Positions 51,516 through 62,163 of a DNA stretch of 64,000 nt are shown piece after piece. The notes beneath the pieces were generated by a model. The model worked only from the letters and a program-made list of their open reading frames with translations, was not told the origin of the DNA and did not search any database. Numbering within the stretch: position 1 is the stretch's first letter; the number at the start of each line of letters is the position of its first letter. Made by a program: the position numbers and the translations under genes. Source of the stretch: Apirhabdus apintestini (lineage in GTDB: Bacteria > Pseudomonadota > Gammaproteobacteria > Enterobacterales > Enterobacteriaceae); contig CP138906.1 in the NCBI GenBank assembly GCA_033977085.1, positions 434,001-498,000 on the forward strand, given 5' to 3'.

Positions 51516-51842
51516 TTAGATGTTAATGCTCATGATGTTTTGATAAGCGGCAATCAGTTTATTTCTCACCTGAACGCCCATATTTAACGCCACAGATGAT
51601 TTTTGCATGCTAACCATGACATCATTAATGCCAATACCCGGCTCACCCTGAGTAAAGCGATTGGAGATATTGGTGGTATTTAGTTGCAGCTCATTAATCT
51701 TCTTTACGCCTCTTTCCAGCTCATCGCCGAAATTAGTAGCCTGGGGCTGCATGGCATTCTGATTGAAAGGCTGAATATCGCGCGTTTGCGTTGCAATAGC
51801 CTGCATTTGAGAAACAACGCTCTCTATACCCTGGACGGTCAT
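51516..51842 (-). CDS. fliE: FliE, MS-ring/rod junction protein
   Basis: Flagellar basal-body adaptor. 108 aa: MTVQGIESVVSQMQAIATQT, FGDELERGVKKINELQ and the conserved end VMVSMQKSSVALNMGVQVRN. Intact. Divergent from fliF as in E. coli and Salmonella; the MCP gene follows on the same strand. Confidence 0.96.
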   Translation of the reverse strand: MTVQGIESVVSQMQAIATQTRDIQPFNQNAMQPQATNFGDELERGVKKINELQLNTTNISNRFTQGEPGIGINDVMVSMQKSSVALNMGVQVRNKLIAAYQNIMSINI

Positions 51843-52120
51843 AAAATCACCTGATAATTAAAACGGTTCAACGAAGTTATTAAAAGTAGTGCGGGTGGTG
51901 TTAATAAAATTAACATAAATCAGACACCTTAATTACAGCTTACCATGCCCCCAAAAGGTGAAGTGGGTAATTAGACCTAAAAAAGCGCCTAATTCCTCCA
52001 TAGAAATAACCAGCCTTACCGATAATACACGCCTCTAAAATCGCTCTTTGAATATCTGGCTATGCAGTTTAGAGCATGTAGCGATTAGATACTGTTACAT
52101 TTATCTCTCAGGAATACGGC
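51843..52120. promoter_or_regulatory. Divergent fliE / fliF control region
   Basis: 278 bases without a gene between fliE and fliF. In relatives FlhDC binds such a region. I can see AT-rich stretches but cannot assign boxes reliably. Confidence 0.45.
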
Positions 52121-53824
52121 ATGACTGCCTCTATGACAGGAAAGAAAAACCTGAATATCGCCAATTTTTCGGCGCTGATTGACCGACTACGGTCAAACCC
52201 AAAAGTCGCTTTACTTGTGGCGGGGCCGCCGCCATTGCGCTGACAGTTGTGCTGCTGCTGTGGGCCCAGTCGCCTGAATATCGCGTGCTATATAGCAACC
52301 TTAGCGATCAGGACGGTGGCGAAGTCGTCACACAGTTAAAGCAAATGAACATCCCTTATCGTCTGTCTGAAAGCGGCGGCGCGATTCTGGTGCCGGCAGA
52401 CAGCGCTCGCGAAGTGCGAATGAAGCTGGCACAGGATGGTCTGCCGAAAGGCGGTGGCGTCGGTTTTGAGCTACTGGACCAGGAAAAATTCGGCATTAGC
52501 CAGTTCAGTGAGCAGGTGAACTACCAGCGCGCGCTGGAAGGCGAGTTGGCCCGCACCATTGAAAGCCTGGGGCCGGTGAAAAACGCGCGTGTGCACCTGG
52601 CAATCCCTCGTCCGACGCTGTTTGTGCGTGAAAAGAAACAGCCAACCGCCTCGGTAACGGTGAACGTGCTTTCCGGGCGTGCGCTGGATGCGGGGCAGGT
52701 CAGTGCGATTTCGTGGATGGTCGCGGAGCTCGGTGCCTGATCTGCCAGCCGGTAATGTGACGGTGGTCGATCAGAATGGGCGTCTGTTGTCGCAGGTGGG
52801 TGGAGAAGGTCAGACGCTCAACGTGACGCAACTGAAATACGCCAGCCAGATTGAGAGCGAATATCAGCGTCGTATCCAGGCCATCCTGGCACCGGTTGTC
52901 GGTCACGCCAATGTTCACGCGCAGGTCACCGCGCAGCTGGACTTTGCCGTGAAAGAACAGACGATGGAAAACTACAAGCCGAATGCGGATAAGCCAGAAA
53001 ATATGACTATTCGCAGCCGTCAGTCCAGCTCCAGCGAGCAGGGCGGCGGACCGCTGGTCGGCGGCGTGCCAGGTGCACTTACCAACCAACCAGCACCGGT
53101 GGCCCAGGCGAATATCACTACGCCGAACGCGCCGCAGGGTAGCGGTCAGGAAAAAGATGCGAAAAACGACGCGCAAAATCGCAGCGTGACGAACCGTTCG
53201 CAGGTGGTAAGCGGCAACTATAACCGCCGCCAGGACGACATCACTAACTATGAAGTCGACCGTACGCTGACGCACGTGAAAGCGCACGCCGGCGAGGTGC
53301 AGCGTCTCTCCGTTGCCGTGGTGGTCAACTATCTGCCAGACGCCAAGGGGAAATCCGTTGCGCTGTCTAAAAAGCAGTTGGATGAAATTACTGCGTTAAC
53401 CCGTGAAGCCATGGGCTTCTCGCAGGAGCGCGGCGACACGTTAAATGTGGTTAACGCGCCGTTTGCCAACGACGAAGAAGATACCACTGTACCGCTGTGG
53501 CAGCGTCCAGAGTTTATCTCGATGCTGATGACGCTGGGACGTTATCTGGTTGTACTGCTGATTCTGTGGATCGTATGGCGTAAAGCACTCAAACCGATGT
53601 GGGTGCGCCAGCAGGAGCTGCATCGCGAGCGTATTGCCGCCGATCAGCAGGCTGAAGAAGCACGGCTGCGTCGCCAGAAAGAGAACACTGAAGCGTCAAT
53701 GCGCGCTCAACTGGACGCTGAGATCAATACCCAGCATCTGCGTGATACCGCAGAGAAAGATCCACGGATTATTGCACTGGTCATGCGCCAGTGGATGTTA
53801 AACGAACAGAAGACACAGTCATGA
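52121..53824 (+). CDS. fliF: FliF, MS-ring protein
   Basis: Inner-membrane ring of the basal body. ATG 52121 (MTASMTGKKNLNIANFSAL), TM1 VALLVAGAAAIALTVVLLLW after repair, ring-building region SEQVNYQRALEGELARTIES, C-terminal TM and the FliG-binding tail ending RQWMLNEQKTQS. Shifts at a G4 run 52222-52225 (one G short) and at GG 52725-52726 (one G too many). About 567 aa. TGA overlaps fliG ATG. Confidence 0.95.
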
Positions 53825-54806
53825 ATGCGGTTGAACGTTGTGCAATGCTCATGCTGACGCTTGGCGAAGACAGAGCGGCAGATGTTTTTAAACACTTGAA
53901 CACCCATGAAGTGACGCAAATCGGGTCTTCCATGGCGTCATTGGGGAACTTTACTAATGCCGACCTGGCCAAGGTATTAAGCGATTTCCGCAAAGAAGCG
54001 GAGCAGTTTGCCGCGCTGAACATTAATACTAACGAATATCTGCGTTCGGTATTGGTGAAAGCGCTGGGCGAAGAGCGTGCCGGCAGTATCCTTGAGGATC
54101 TGCTGGATTCTCGCGACCAGTCCAACGGCATCGAATCGCTGAACTTTATGGAGCCGCAGTCGGTTGCCGATCTTATCCGCGACGAACACCCGCAGATTAT
54201 CGCAACTATCCTGGTGCATCTGAAACGCTCTCAGGCGGCCGATATTCTGGCGCTGTTCAGTGAGAAAGAGCGTAACGATATTGTTCTGCGTATTGCCACC
54301 TTCGGCGGCGTACAGCCGGCGGCACTGCAGGAACTGACGGACGTACTGGATTCACTGCTACGCGGCCGGGTCTCAAACGCAGCAAGATGGGTGGTATTCG
54401 TCCGGCTGCGGAGATCATCAACCTGATGAAATCTCAGCAGGAAGAAGAAGTCATTCAGGCCGTGCGCGACTTCGACAACGAACTGGCGCAGAAAATTATC
54501 GACGAGATGTTCCTGTTCGAAAACCTGGTGGACACCGAAGATTCTTCCATCCAGCGCCTGCTACAGGAAGTGGAGAGCGAGTCTCTGATAATTGCGCTGA
54601 AAGGTGCGGCTCAGCCGCTGCGCGAGAAGTTCCTGCGCAACATGTCCAAACGTCAGGCGGACATCATGCGCGAGGATCTGGCAACGCGTGGCCCGGTACG
54701 TATGTCTCAGGTGGAAGTCGAGCAGAAAAATATCCTTATGGTCGTACGCCGTCTGGTGGAAACAGGCGAAATCATTCTGAATGTCGGCGAGGACACCTAT
54801 GTCTCG
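53821..54806 (+). CDS. fliG: FliG, rotor/switch protein
   Basis: Torque-generating rotor subunit that contacts MotA. MNAVERCAMLMLTLGEDRAA, then EHPQIIATILVHLKRSQAAD (EHPQ motif) and the C-terminal QKIIDEMFLFENLVDTEDSS with charged torque helix. One shift near 54370 (joins to LKRSKMGGIRPAAEIINLMK) and an extra C near 54804, so that the protein should end GEDTYV. The E. coli fliG ends the same way. About 328 aa. Confidence 0.94.
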
Positions 54807-55522
54807 ATAAGACCCACAGTGGGATGTGGAAGAAATGGGAGCTGGAGGATCTGGGGCGCGAGTTCTCAACGCTTGAGCCTGAGATGATAGAACCTATTCG
54901 TCCTGAAGAAACCGATGACGAGGCGTGGGAAGAGGAACTTTCCCGCCTGCGCCAGTCTGCGCAAAGCAAAGGCTTTGAGCAGGGGCTGGCGGAAGGGCGT
55001 GAAGAAGGCCTGACCGCCGGTAAGCAGCAGGGCTACGACGAAGGTCTGGCTCAGGGGAAGCAGGAAGGGCTTGAGCAGGGGCTGGCCGAGGCCCGCGCTC
55101 AGCAGCAGGAGATACTCGATCGTCTGAAACAGTTCTCTGGCGAATTCCTGGCGACGCTTGAAGCCGCGGATAAAATTATGCCCGCGCAGATCATGCAAAT
55201 TGCGATGAGCGCGGCGCAGTATGTGGTCGATACCACGCCGGTGTGTAATAACGACGCGCTGCTCAAACGTATCCAGAAACTCATGCACGGTATTCCGCTG
55301 CTAAACGGCGAACCGCAGCTATGCGTGCACCCGGATGACCTGATGTTTATCAAAGAGCATCTGGGCGAAATCTGCGCTCAGCAGCAGTGGAAACTGGTGG
55401 CGGACGCCTCCGTAGGTAAAGGCGGCTGCCGCGTATCCGGCGAAAACGGTGAAATCGATGCCACCATGGAGGCGCGCTGGCGGATGCTTTGCTCGCTGGC
55501 AATGGAGGAAATAGTACCATGA
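54799..55522 (+). CDS. fliH: FliH, export-ATPase regulator
   Basis: Holds FliI and docks it to FliN. The start ATG 54799 overlaps the fliG end; after removing the extra C it reads MSDKTHSGMWKKWELEDLGR. The central Gly repeats (GFEQGLAEGREEGLTAGKQQ) form the GxxxG coiled-coil typical of FliH. 241 aa with that start. Confidence 0.93.
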
Positions 55523-56882
55523 CCCTGCGCCTTGAACGCTGGTTAAGCGGGCTGGATTCCTACCAAAAGAAAATGACCAAATTACCCGCCTGGCGACAGT
55601 TCGGCTATCTGACGCGCGCGACCGGGCTGGTCATGGAAGCAACGGGTCTTCAGGTACCTCTGGGTGCCAACTGCGTTATCGAGCGTCAGGGCGAAAACGG
55701 GATGGAACACGTTGAAAGCGAAGTTGTAGGCTTTAACGGCCAGCACGTTTATCTGATGCCGCTGGAACACGTCGACGGCATCGTACCCGGCGCGCGCGTT
55801 TGGGCGCCCGGTTCGCTGAACGGTCACAACATGGGCAAGCGTTTACCGCTGGGGCCGTCTCTGCTGGGCCGCGTGCTGGACGCCAGCGCCAATCCGCTGG
55901 ATGGCCGCCCGGCGCCAGATATGAGCGACGCGGGCACGCTGTTTACCGCGCCGTTTAACCCGCTGCAGCGTACGCCGATCCACGATGTGCTGGACGTTGG
56001 CGTGCGGGCGATTAACGGCCTGCTAACCGTAGGGCGCGGGCAGCGTATGGGCCTGTTTGCAGGCTCCGGGGTGGGTAAAAGCGTCCTGCTTGGCATGATG
56101 GCGCGCTTCACGCAGGCGGACGTGATTGTGGTTGGCCTGATTGGCGAGCGTGGCCGTGAAGTTAAAGACTTTATTGAAAATATCCTCGGTGAAGAAGGGC
56201 TTCGGCGTTCGGTGGTTATCGCCGCGCCGGCGGACGTTTCTCCGCTGCTGCGTATGCAGGGCGCTGCGTATGCGACGCGCATTGCGGAAGATTTTCGCGA
56301 TCGCGGCAAAGATGTACTGCTCATCATGGATTCCCTGACGCGTTACGCCATGGCCCAGCGTGAAATCGCGCTGGCTATCGGCGAGCCGCCGGCGACCAAA
56401 GGCTACCCGCCTTCCGTGTTCGCTAAACTTCCGGCGCTGGTTGAGCGCGCGGGTAACGGGATCGACGGTGGAGGGTCTATCACGGCTTTTACACCGTACT
56501 GACGGAAGGGGACGATCAGCAGGATCCTATCGCCGACTCGGCGCGAGCGATCCTCGATGGCCACGTGGTGCTTTCGCGTCAGCTTGCAGAATCCGGGCAC
56601 TACCCGGCTATCGATATTGAAGCCTCGATAAGCCGTGCCATGACCTCGCTCATTCCGCAGGAACGCTACCGGGAAATCCAGCAATTTAAACAGTTGCTGT
56701 CGCGCTATCAGCGCAACCGCGACCTTATCAGCGTTGGAGCTTACGCGGCGGGCAGCGATCCGCTGCTGGATAACGCCATTAAGCTGCATCCGCAAATGGA
56801 AAAATACCTGAAGCAGGACATCACGGAGTACTGCGACTATCCGCTGTCCTGCGAACAATTAACGACGTTGTTTACCCAGTAA
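55519..56882 (+). CDS. fliI: FliI, flagellar export ATPase
   Basis: F1-beta-like hexameric ATPase of type III export. Walker A GSGVGKS with Lys187, Walker B DVLLIMDSLTRYAMAQREI, and GEPPATKGYPPSVF. A T4 run (56487-56490) is one T short; read as T5 it continues [20 protein letters not shown]. About 455 aa. ATG 55519 is inside the end of fliH. Confidence 0.96.
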
Positions 56883-56894
56883 AGGAGCTCACTG

Positions 56895-57344
56895 ATGACG
56901 GCGACGCAATCTCCCATGGTTATGCTGCGTGAACTGGCGGAAAAAGCGCTGGACGAAGTAACGACGCAGCTCGGCAAGGCGCGCACCGCGCACCGCAAAG
57001 CAGTAGAACAAGCTCGATCAACTGCTGACCTACGAGAAAGAGTACCGGCAGCAGTTTCAGCAAAGCCTGACGCAGGGGATCTCATCGTCTAACTGGACGA
57101 ACTTTAATATTTTTATCAAAAACCTCGATGAAGCCATCGTGACCTACCGGCGCGAAGTGATTCAGCGGGACCAATACGTTCAGCAAGTGGTTGTCAACTG
57201 GCAAGAAAGAAAAAACGGCTGAACGCTTTTGATATTTTGCTCGAAAGGGCAGAAAACCAGCGATTAATCCAGGGAAATCGCCGGGACCAAAAATTAATGG
57301 ATGAATTTGCGCAACGAGCGGGCGCGAGGAAAGAAAATCTATGA
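56895..57344 (+). CDS. fliJ: FliJ, export gate-stimulating protein
   Basis: Coiled-coil subunit linking FliI and FlhA. LRELAEKALDEVTTQLGKAR, then after a shift near 57013 LDQLLTYEKEYRQQFQQSLT, and after an A6 run (57210-57215, A7 needed) KRLNAFDILLERAENQRLI and the FliJ end DQKLMDEFAQRAGARKENL. About 149 aa. TGA overlaps the fliK start. Ribosome site AAAGGAG. Confidence 0.9.
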
Positions 57345-58636
57345 ATCCACTGATAAACCTGGGAGCGCCCCAGCCAGCGGCAGTGCCGAATAGCGGCGGA
57401 GCAACCCCACAGCAGGAAGGCGCTAACGGCGCTGCGTTTGCAAACGAACTACAGCAAAAAATCGCCGGCAAAGTGGCCGACAAGCGAGATAAAAGCGGCG
57501 CGGAGGCGAAAACCTCGGACGGAAAAGCGGTTGATGAAAAAGGCAGCGCTACCGGCGATGATAAAGGTGACAAGCGTATCGCTGAACTGCTGGCTGAATT
57601 ACAAAATATGCTGACCACGGGGCAACTGCCGGACGGTACGCCGCTGACCAAAGAGCAGTTGGCGCAGATCCAGCAGATGGTGCAGCACATCGAAAATGGG
57701 AAACCCGTTCCAGCCGACACCGCGCTGATAAATACCACCGGCATGAAGGATGGAGAAGCGCCTGCTGCGCAGGCCGTTACGGCAAAAGCGCTTAGCGATA
57801 CGGTTAAAGATTCTCTGAATAATCTGGCGGCACCGCGCGCTTTTGCGGCCATTAATCTGCATACCTCACGCTATCAGTCTCAGCGCAAGCAGGACGAAGC
57901 CGCCGAGCGCGCGACGCATGCCGTTGAGAAACCGATCGCATCGCGCGCATCTGAAATGTCGCAGATGCAGGCTTCGTCTGCGGTGGATACGGCGAAAGAT
58001 TCTGCAGCAGCGCTGCGCCAGCCCGGGCACGCTGAAGTGGCAGTAGAGAAAACCTCGCTCGCAGCCGCGCAGGAGTCTGCGCATTCTCCTGCTCATCCGG
58101 CCGCGACGGAAACCCCGTTTAGCACCGCGCTGAACGAGGCGAATAAACTGGCGGCGGCTCACGCGTCCGCGGCCGGTAGCCAGAATATCGCCTCTGCGAC
58201 GCTGAAAGAAACGGTGGGAACCCGGGCCTGGCAGCAGGCTATTAATCAACACGTCAGCGTATTTTTACGCGATGGCATTAACCAGGCTGAGTTACACCTG
58301 CATCCGGCAGAGCTGGGCGCCTTAAAAATCAATCTCAGTATGGAAAACGATGTGGCGCGCCTGCATTTCGCCAGCGCTCACCATGAAGTACGGGCGATCA
58401 TTGAGTCATCGCTGTCGAATCTGCGCACTTCTCTGGCCGATGCCGGTATCCAACTGGGACAAAGCAGCGTTGGCCCGGAAACTTTCTCCGGCTTCGCGGG
58501 GCAGCAGGATCAGGCCTCATCCGGCGGCCAGAGCGGCGCTCAGGATGGCTCTTCCACACAAACCAACGGCGATGATGCGGAAATTCCGCGTGAGCGCACG
58601 ACGGCCCGCATCGGCGGCGTAGATACCTTCGCCTGA
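57341..58636 (+). CDS. fliK: FliK, hook-length control protein
   Basis: Molecular ruler and export switch. 431 aa, intact. Disordered Ala/Lys/Gln-rich N-terminal two thirds; the conserved C-terminal switch domain has LHPAELGALKINLSMENDVA and AIIESSLSNLRTSLADAGIQ. The linker is rich in Gln, Gly and Ser near the end. Confidence 0.95.
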   Translation: MNPLINLGAPQPAAVPNSGGATPQQEGANGAAFANELQQKIAGKVADKRDKSGAEAKTSDGKAVDEKGSATGDDKGDKRIAELLAELQNMLTTGQLPDGTPLTKEQLAQIQQMVQHIENGKPVPADTALINTTGMKDGEAPAAQAVTAKALSDTVKDSLNNLAAPRAFAAINLHTSRYQSQRKQDEAAERATHAVEKPIASRASEMSQMQASSAVDTAKDSAAALRQPGHAEVAVEKTSLAAAQESAHSPAHPAATETPFSTALNEANKLAAAHASAAGSQNIASATLKETVGTRAWQQAINQHVSVFLRDGINQAELHLHPAELGALKINLSMENDVARLHFASAHHEVRAIIESSLSNLRTSLADAGIQLGQSSVGPETFSGFAGQQDQASSGGQSGAQDGSSTQTNGDDAEIPRERTTARIGGVDTFA

Positions 58637-58780
58637 TAGTTATGAGGAAAGTTAGCGCATAATTGCCGCTGTATTTGCGGCATTACTTGCGCTGACTTCC
58701 CTGATAATGTGCGCCGCTTTCGTCATCGACCGACGTTGAGTTCATGATTCCAGATAACCGTTAAGGATGTTTCTTCCTCC
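58637..58780. promoter_or_regulatory. fliK-fliL gap, start of the fliL operon
   Basis: 144 bases. Contains GCCGCTGTATTTGCGGC (58665-58681), a short hairpin that may end the fliFGHIJK message. Promoter boxes for fliL are not clear. Confidence 0.4.
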
Positions 58781-59278
58781 ATGGCAAAGACAAATACACA
58801 AGGTGGAAAAGGTAGCAAGCTGATTCTTTCTCTCCTCATTCTCATCTCTTTATTAGCTTGCGGGCTGGCCGGGTTTGCCTGGTATCAGGTAAAAACGTGG
58901 CGGCATGAAGATCTGGCAAAGGCGGGAAATGCCGGCGGTCAGAAACAGGCTTTACCTGTAGCTCCTATCTTCGTTCCGCTGGACACCTTTACCGTGAGTC
59001 TGAACAACGATAAGAGCGATGGTGAAGGAGTTCTCTACATCGGCATCACGCTGCGCCTGACAGATACCCAGTCGGAAAGCGACCTACAGCTTTTCATGCC
59101 GGAAGTTCGCAGCCGCCTGCTGATGCTATTTGCTGAGCAGCATTCGGCGGAGCTAAATACTCAGGAAGGTAAAGAGGCGCTGCGTCAGAAAGTGAAAGAC
59201 GCATTGTCCAAACCGTTTGCCGGTCAGCGCTCTATTGCGGTAAGCGACGTGTTATATAACGCCTTTATTCTGCGGTAA
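58781..59278 (+). CDS. fliL: FliL, stator-associated membrane protein
   Basis: 165 aa with one TM (ILSLLILISLLACGLAGFAW) and a periplasmic stomatin-like domain (LDTFTVSLNNDKSDGEGVLY, ending VSDVLYNAFILR). Intact. Confidence 0.95.
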   Translation: MAKTNTQGGKGSKLILSLLILISLLACGLAGFAWYQVKTWRHEDLAKAGNAGGQKQALPVAPIFVPLDTFTVSLNNDKSDGEGVLYIGITLRLTDTQSESDLQLFMPEVRSRLLMLFAEQHSAELNTQEGKEALRQKVKDALSKPFAGQRSIAVSDVLYNAFILR

Positions 59279-59283
59279 CAATA

Positions 59284-60294
59284 ATGTCAGATAGTAATCT
59301 TTCTCAGGCGGAAATCGACAGGCTGCTGGGCGGCGGAGAGCCGGAAAGCGCCGCTTCCGCGGGCGGTAACGCGGGCGGAGAAGATATCCGTCCGTATGAC
59401 CCGAATACTCAGCGACGCGTGATCCGCGAGCGTTTACAGGCGCTTGAAATTATTCATGAGCGTTTTGCTCGCCAGTTCCGTATGGCGCTGTTTAACCTGC
59501 TGCGCCGCAGCCCGGATATTAGCGTCGGAACTACGAAAATACTGCCGTACCATGAGTTTGCGCGCAATCTACCGGTGCCGACGAACTTAAACCTGGTACA
59601 CCTGAACCCGCTGCGCGGCACGGCGTTATTCGCCTTCGCGCCGAGCCTGGTGTTCATCGTGGTGGATAACCTGTTTGGCGGCGACGGACGTTTTCCTACC
59701 CGCGTGGAAGGGCGTGAATTCACCCCGACCGAGCAGCGCGTCGTGAAGCGCATGCTGAATATGGCGCTTGAGTCCTATTCCGGGGCGTGGAAAGCCGTGT
59801 TCCCGATTGAAGCCGAATTTGTACGTTCTGAAATTCAGGTGAAATTCACCAACATCACGACATCGCCGAACGATATCGTGGTAGCGACACCGTTTTACGT
59901 TGAAATTGGCGCCATGAGCGGCGAATTCGATATCTGTATCCCGTTCAGCATGATTGAGCCGCTGCGGGAACTGCTGACGAACCCGCCGCTGGAAAACTCA
60001 CGCCAGGAAGATGAAGAGTGGCGACACACGCTGTCGACGCAGATTCAACATTCCGAAGTTGAGTTAGTGGCGAATTTTGCGGAGGTACCGACCCGCCTTT
60101 CACGCGTACTTAAGCTGAAAGTTGGCGATATCGTTCCGTTTGATAAACCAGAAAAAATACAGGCTTACGTGGATGGCGTACCGGTACTGGACGGACACCA
60201 CGGTAGCCTTAACGGGCAGTATGCGCTGCGCGTTGAAAATCTGATTAACCCTGTATTTAATTCTCTGAAGAGTGAGGAAATTCCGCATGAGTGA
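59284..60294 (+). CDS. fliM: FliM, C-ring switch protein
   Basis: 336 aa, intact. N-terminal CheY-binding motif LSQAEIDRLLGGG; middle RLQALEIIHERFARQFRMAL; C-terminal SpoA domain. Overlaps fliN by eight bases. Confidence 0.97.
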   Translation: MSDSNLSQAEIDRLLGGGEPESAASAGGNAGGEDIRPYDPNTQRRVIRERLQALEIIHERFARQFRMALFNLLRRSPDISVGTTKILPYHEFARNLPVPTNLNLVHLNPLRGTALFAFAPSLVFIVVDNLFGGDGRFPTRVEGREFTPTEQRVVKRMLNMALESYSGAWKAVFPIEAEFVRSEIQVKFTNITTSPNDIVVATPFYVEIGAMSGEFDICIPFSMIEPLRELLTNPPLENSRQEDEEWRHTLSTQIQHSEVELVANFAEVPTRLSRVLKLKVGDIVPFDKPEKIQAYVDGVPVLDGHHGSLNGQYALRVENLINPVFNSLKSEEIPHE

Positions 60295-60691
60295 CACAAA
60301 TCAGCCGTCTGAGAATCAAAATGATTCCGCTGAAGATCTGTGGGGCGCGGCGATGAGTGAACAGCAATCTGCGGAAAGCAAAGCTGTTTTTCGGGATCTG
60401 GATAAAGACTCGGTGATGCCTAACCTGTCTGAAGATCTGGACCTGATCCCGGACATCCCCGTCAAAATGACGGTAGAGCTGGGGCGTACCCGCATGACGA
60501 TTAAAGAACTGCTGCGCCTGAGCCAGGGTTCTATCGTTGCGCTGGAAGGCCTGGCCGGTGAGCCGCTGGATGTATTGATCAACGGTTACCTGATTGCCCA
60601 GGGTGAAGTCGTCGTCGTTAACGATAAATTTGGTATTCGCATTACGGATATCATTACGCCTTCTGAGCGTATGCGCCGGCTGAGTCGTTAA
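60287..60691 (+). CDS. fliN: FliN, C-ring protein
   Basis: 134 aa with ATG 60287. DIPVKMTVELGRTRMTIKEL and NGYLIAQGEVVVVNDKFGIR are the conserved SpoA parts. Stop overlaps the fliO start (TAATGA). Confidence 0.97.
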   Translation: MSDTNQPSENQNDSAEDLWGAAMSEQQSAESKAVFRDLDKDSVMPNLSEDLDLIPDIPVKMTVELGRTRMTIKELLRLSQGSIVALEGLAGEPLDVLINGYLIAQGEVVVVNDKFGIRITDIITPSERMRRLSR

Positions 60692-61086
60692 TGAAAACAG
60701 CAGCACATACGGTAGTTCCTTCCCAGGCCGTGCCGACGATGCATTCCGAGTCCTCCCCGCTGATTAGCGTCGGTGGGGCGCTGATGGGCATTATTGCTCT
60801 GATCCTCGGCATCGCCTGGTTTACCCGCCGCTCGGGGCTATTGCCCGCCGCAGCCCGCCGCCGCACGTTAAAGGTGGTTGATAGCTGCTCACTGGGTAAC
60901 CGCGAGCGCGTGGTAGTGGTAGAAGTTGAAAAGCAGTGGCTAGTATTAGGCGTTACGTCCGGGCAGATTAATCATCTGCATACCCTGGAGGCCCCCGCGA
61001 TGGACAGTTCTGCGGCAGCGCCTGAGGGCAAAGAGGGTTTTGCGCAGCTATTTCGTTCGCGCTTAACGGGCCGGGCACCGGAGTAA
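60691..61086 (+). CDS. fliO: FliO, export-gate assembly protein
   Basis: 131 aa, one TM (VGGALMGIIALILGIAWFTR) and the cytoplasmic VEKQWLVLGVTSGQINHLHT motif. Its N-terminus differs strongly from E. coli FliO, which supports a host outside Escherichia. Confidence 0.93.
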   Translation: MKTAAHTVVPSQAVPTMHSESSPLISVGGALMGIIALILGIAWFTRRSGLLPAAARRRTLKVVDSCSLGNRERVVVVEVEKQWLVLGVTSGQINHLHTLEAPAMDSSAAAPEGKEGFAQLFRSRLTGRAPE

Positions 61087-61089
61087 GTT

Positions 61090-61869
61090 ATGTTTAAATA
61101 TCGTGTAGTGCCAGCGCGCCTCAAGCGTCTGGCGTTCGTTTCGTGCGTCTCGCTGTTTGCCCTGATGGTAAGCTCCTTCCCCGCGCTGGCGGACAATGTG
61201 CTGTCTATTAATAGTCGCCCGATGTCCGGGGGCGGTGAAACCTGGTCGCTGCCGGTTCAGACGCTCGTCCTGCTTACCTCGCTGGCGTTCCTGCCTGCCG
61301 TTATCCTAATGATGACCGGCTTTACGCGCATTATCATTGTGCTTGGGCTGCTGCGAAACGCGCTGGGTACACCGTCCGCGCCGCCGAATCAGGTGCTGTT
61401 AGGTCTGGCACTGTTCCTGACCTTCTTCGTAATGGGGCCGGTCTTCGATGACGTTTACCAAAATGCCTGGATGCCATTAACCCAGGATAAAATTACGATG
61501 GAAGTGGCGCTGGAGAAGGCAGAAAAGCCGATGCGCGACTTCATGATGCGCCAGACTCGTGAAGCGGATCTTGCGCTGTTCTCCCGCATGGCGCGTGAGC
61601 AAAATTTTTACGGGCCGGATGACGTGCCGATGCGCGTATTGATCCCGTCCTTCGTCACCAGTGAGTTAAAAACGGCGTTCCAAATAGGATTTACCGTATT
61701 TATTCCTTTCATGCTCATCGACCTGGTTGTGTCCAGCGTCCTAATGGCGCTCGGGATGATGATGGTGCCGCCGGCGAGTATTTCGTTGCCCTTTAAGCTC
61801 ATGCTATTTGTGCTGGTCGACGGCTGGCAGTTGCTGTTGGGCTCGCTTGCCCAGAGCTTCTTCTCCTGA
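61090..61869 (+). CDS. fliP: FliP, export-gate protein
   Basis: 259 aa with an N-terminal signal peptide (CVSLFALMVSSFPALA) and the four TM segments of the family; MMTGFTRIIIVLGLLRNALG and FTVFIPFMLIDLVVSSVLMA are typical. Intact. Confidence 0.97.
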   Translation: MFKYRVVPARLKRLAFVSCVSLFALMVSSFPALADNVLSINSRPMSGGGETWSLPVQTLVLLTSLAFLPAVILMMTGFTRIIIVLGLLRNALGTPSAPPNQVLLGLALFLTFFVMGPVFDDVYQNAWMPLTQDKITMEVALEKAEKPMRDFMMRQTREADLALFSRMAREQNFYGPDDVPMRVLIPSFVTSELKTAFQIGFTVFIPFMLIDLVVSSVLMALGMMMVPPASISLPFKLMLFVLVDGWQLLLGSLAQSFFS

Positions 61870-61892
61870 TGATGTGATGAAAGAGTAACGTT

Positions 61893-62162
61893 ATGACTCC
61901 TGAAAGTATTATGGCGATAGGTTTCCAGGCGATGCGCGTCGCTTTTATGCTGGCGGCGCCGCCCCTGCTGGCATCGCTGGTTACTGGTTTGTTAATCAGC
62001 ATTTTGCAGGCCTCAACGCAGATAAACGAAATGACGCTCACTTTTATTCCTAAAGTGATCGTGGTTGCGCTTACCGTGATGATTGCCGGTTCATGGATGC
62101 TGGGTACGCTGGTGGACTATGTGCGTACGCTGTTTAGCAATCTACCGTACATGATTGGCTGA
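61893..62162 (+). CDS. fliQ: FliQ, export-gate protein
   Basis: 89 aa, two TM helices; QASTQINEMTLTFIPKVIVV is conserved. Intact. Confidence 0.97.
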   Translation: MTPESIMAIGFQAMRVAFMLAAPPLLASLVTGLLISILQASTQINEMTLTFIPKVIVVALTVMIAGSWMLGTLVDYVRTLFSNLPYMIG

Positions 62163-62163
62163 T

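Noticed and set aside
54387..54887. Separate 166-aa protein after fliG
   Set aside because: It is the C-terminal half of FliG in a shifted frame plus read-through into fliH.
52121..57344. Flagellar pseudogene cluster (fliF, fliG, fliI, fliJ broken)
   Set aside because: Each break is one base, usually in a homopolymer, and the neighbours are intact; sequencing error is the simpler explanation.
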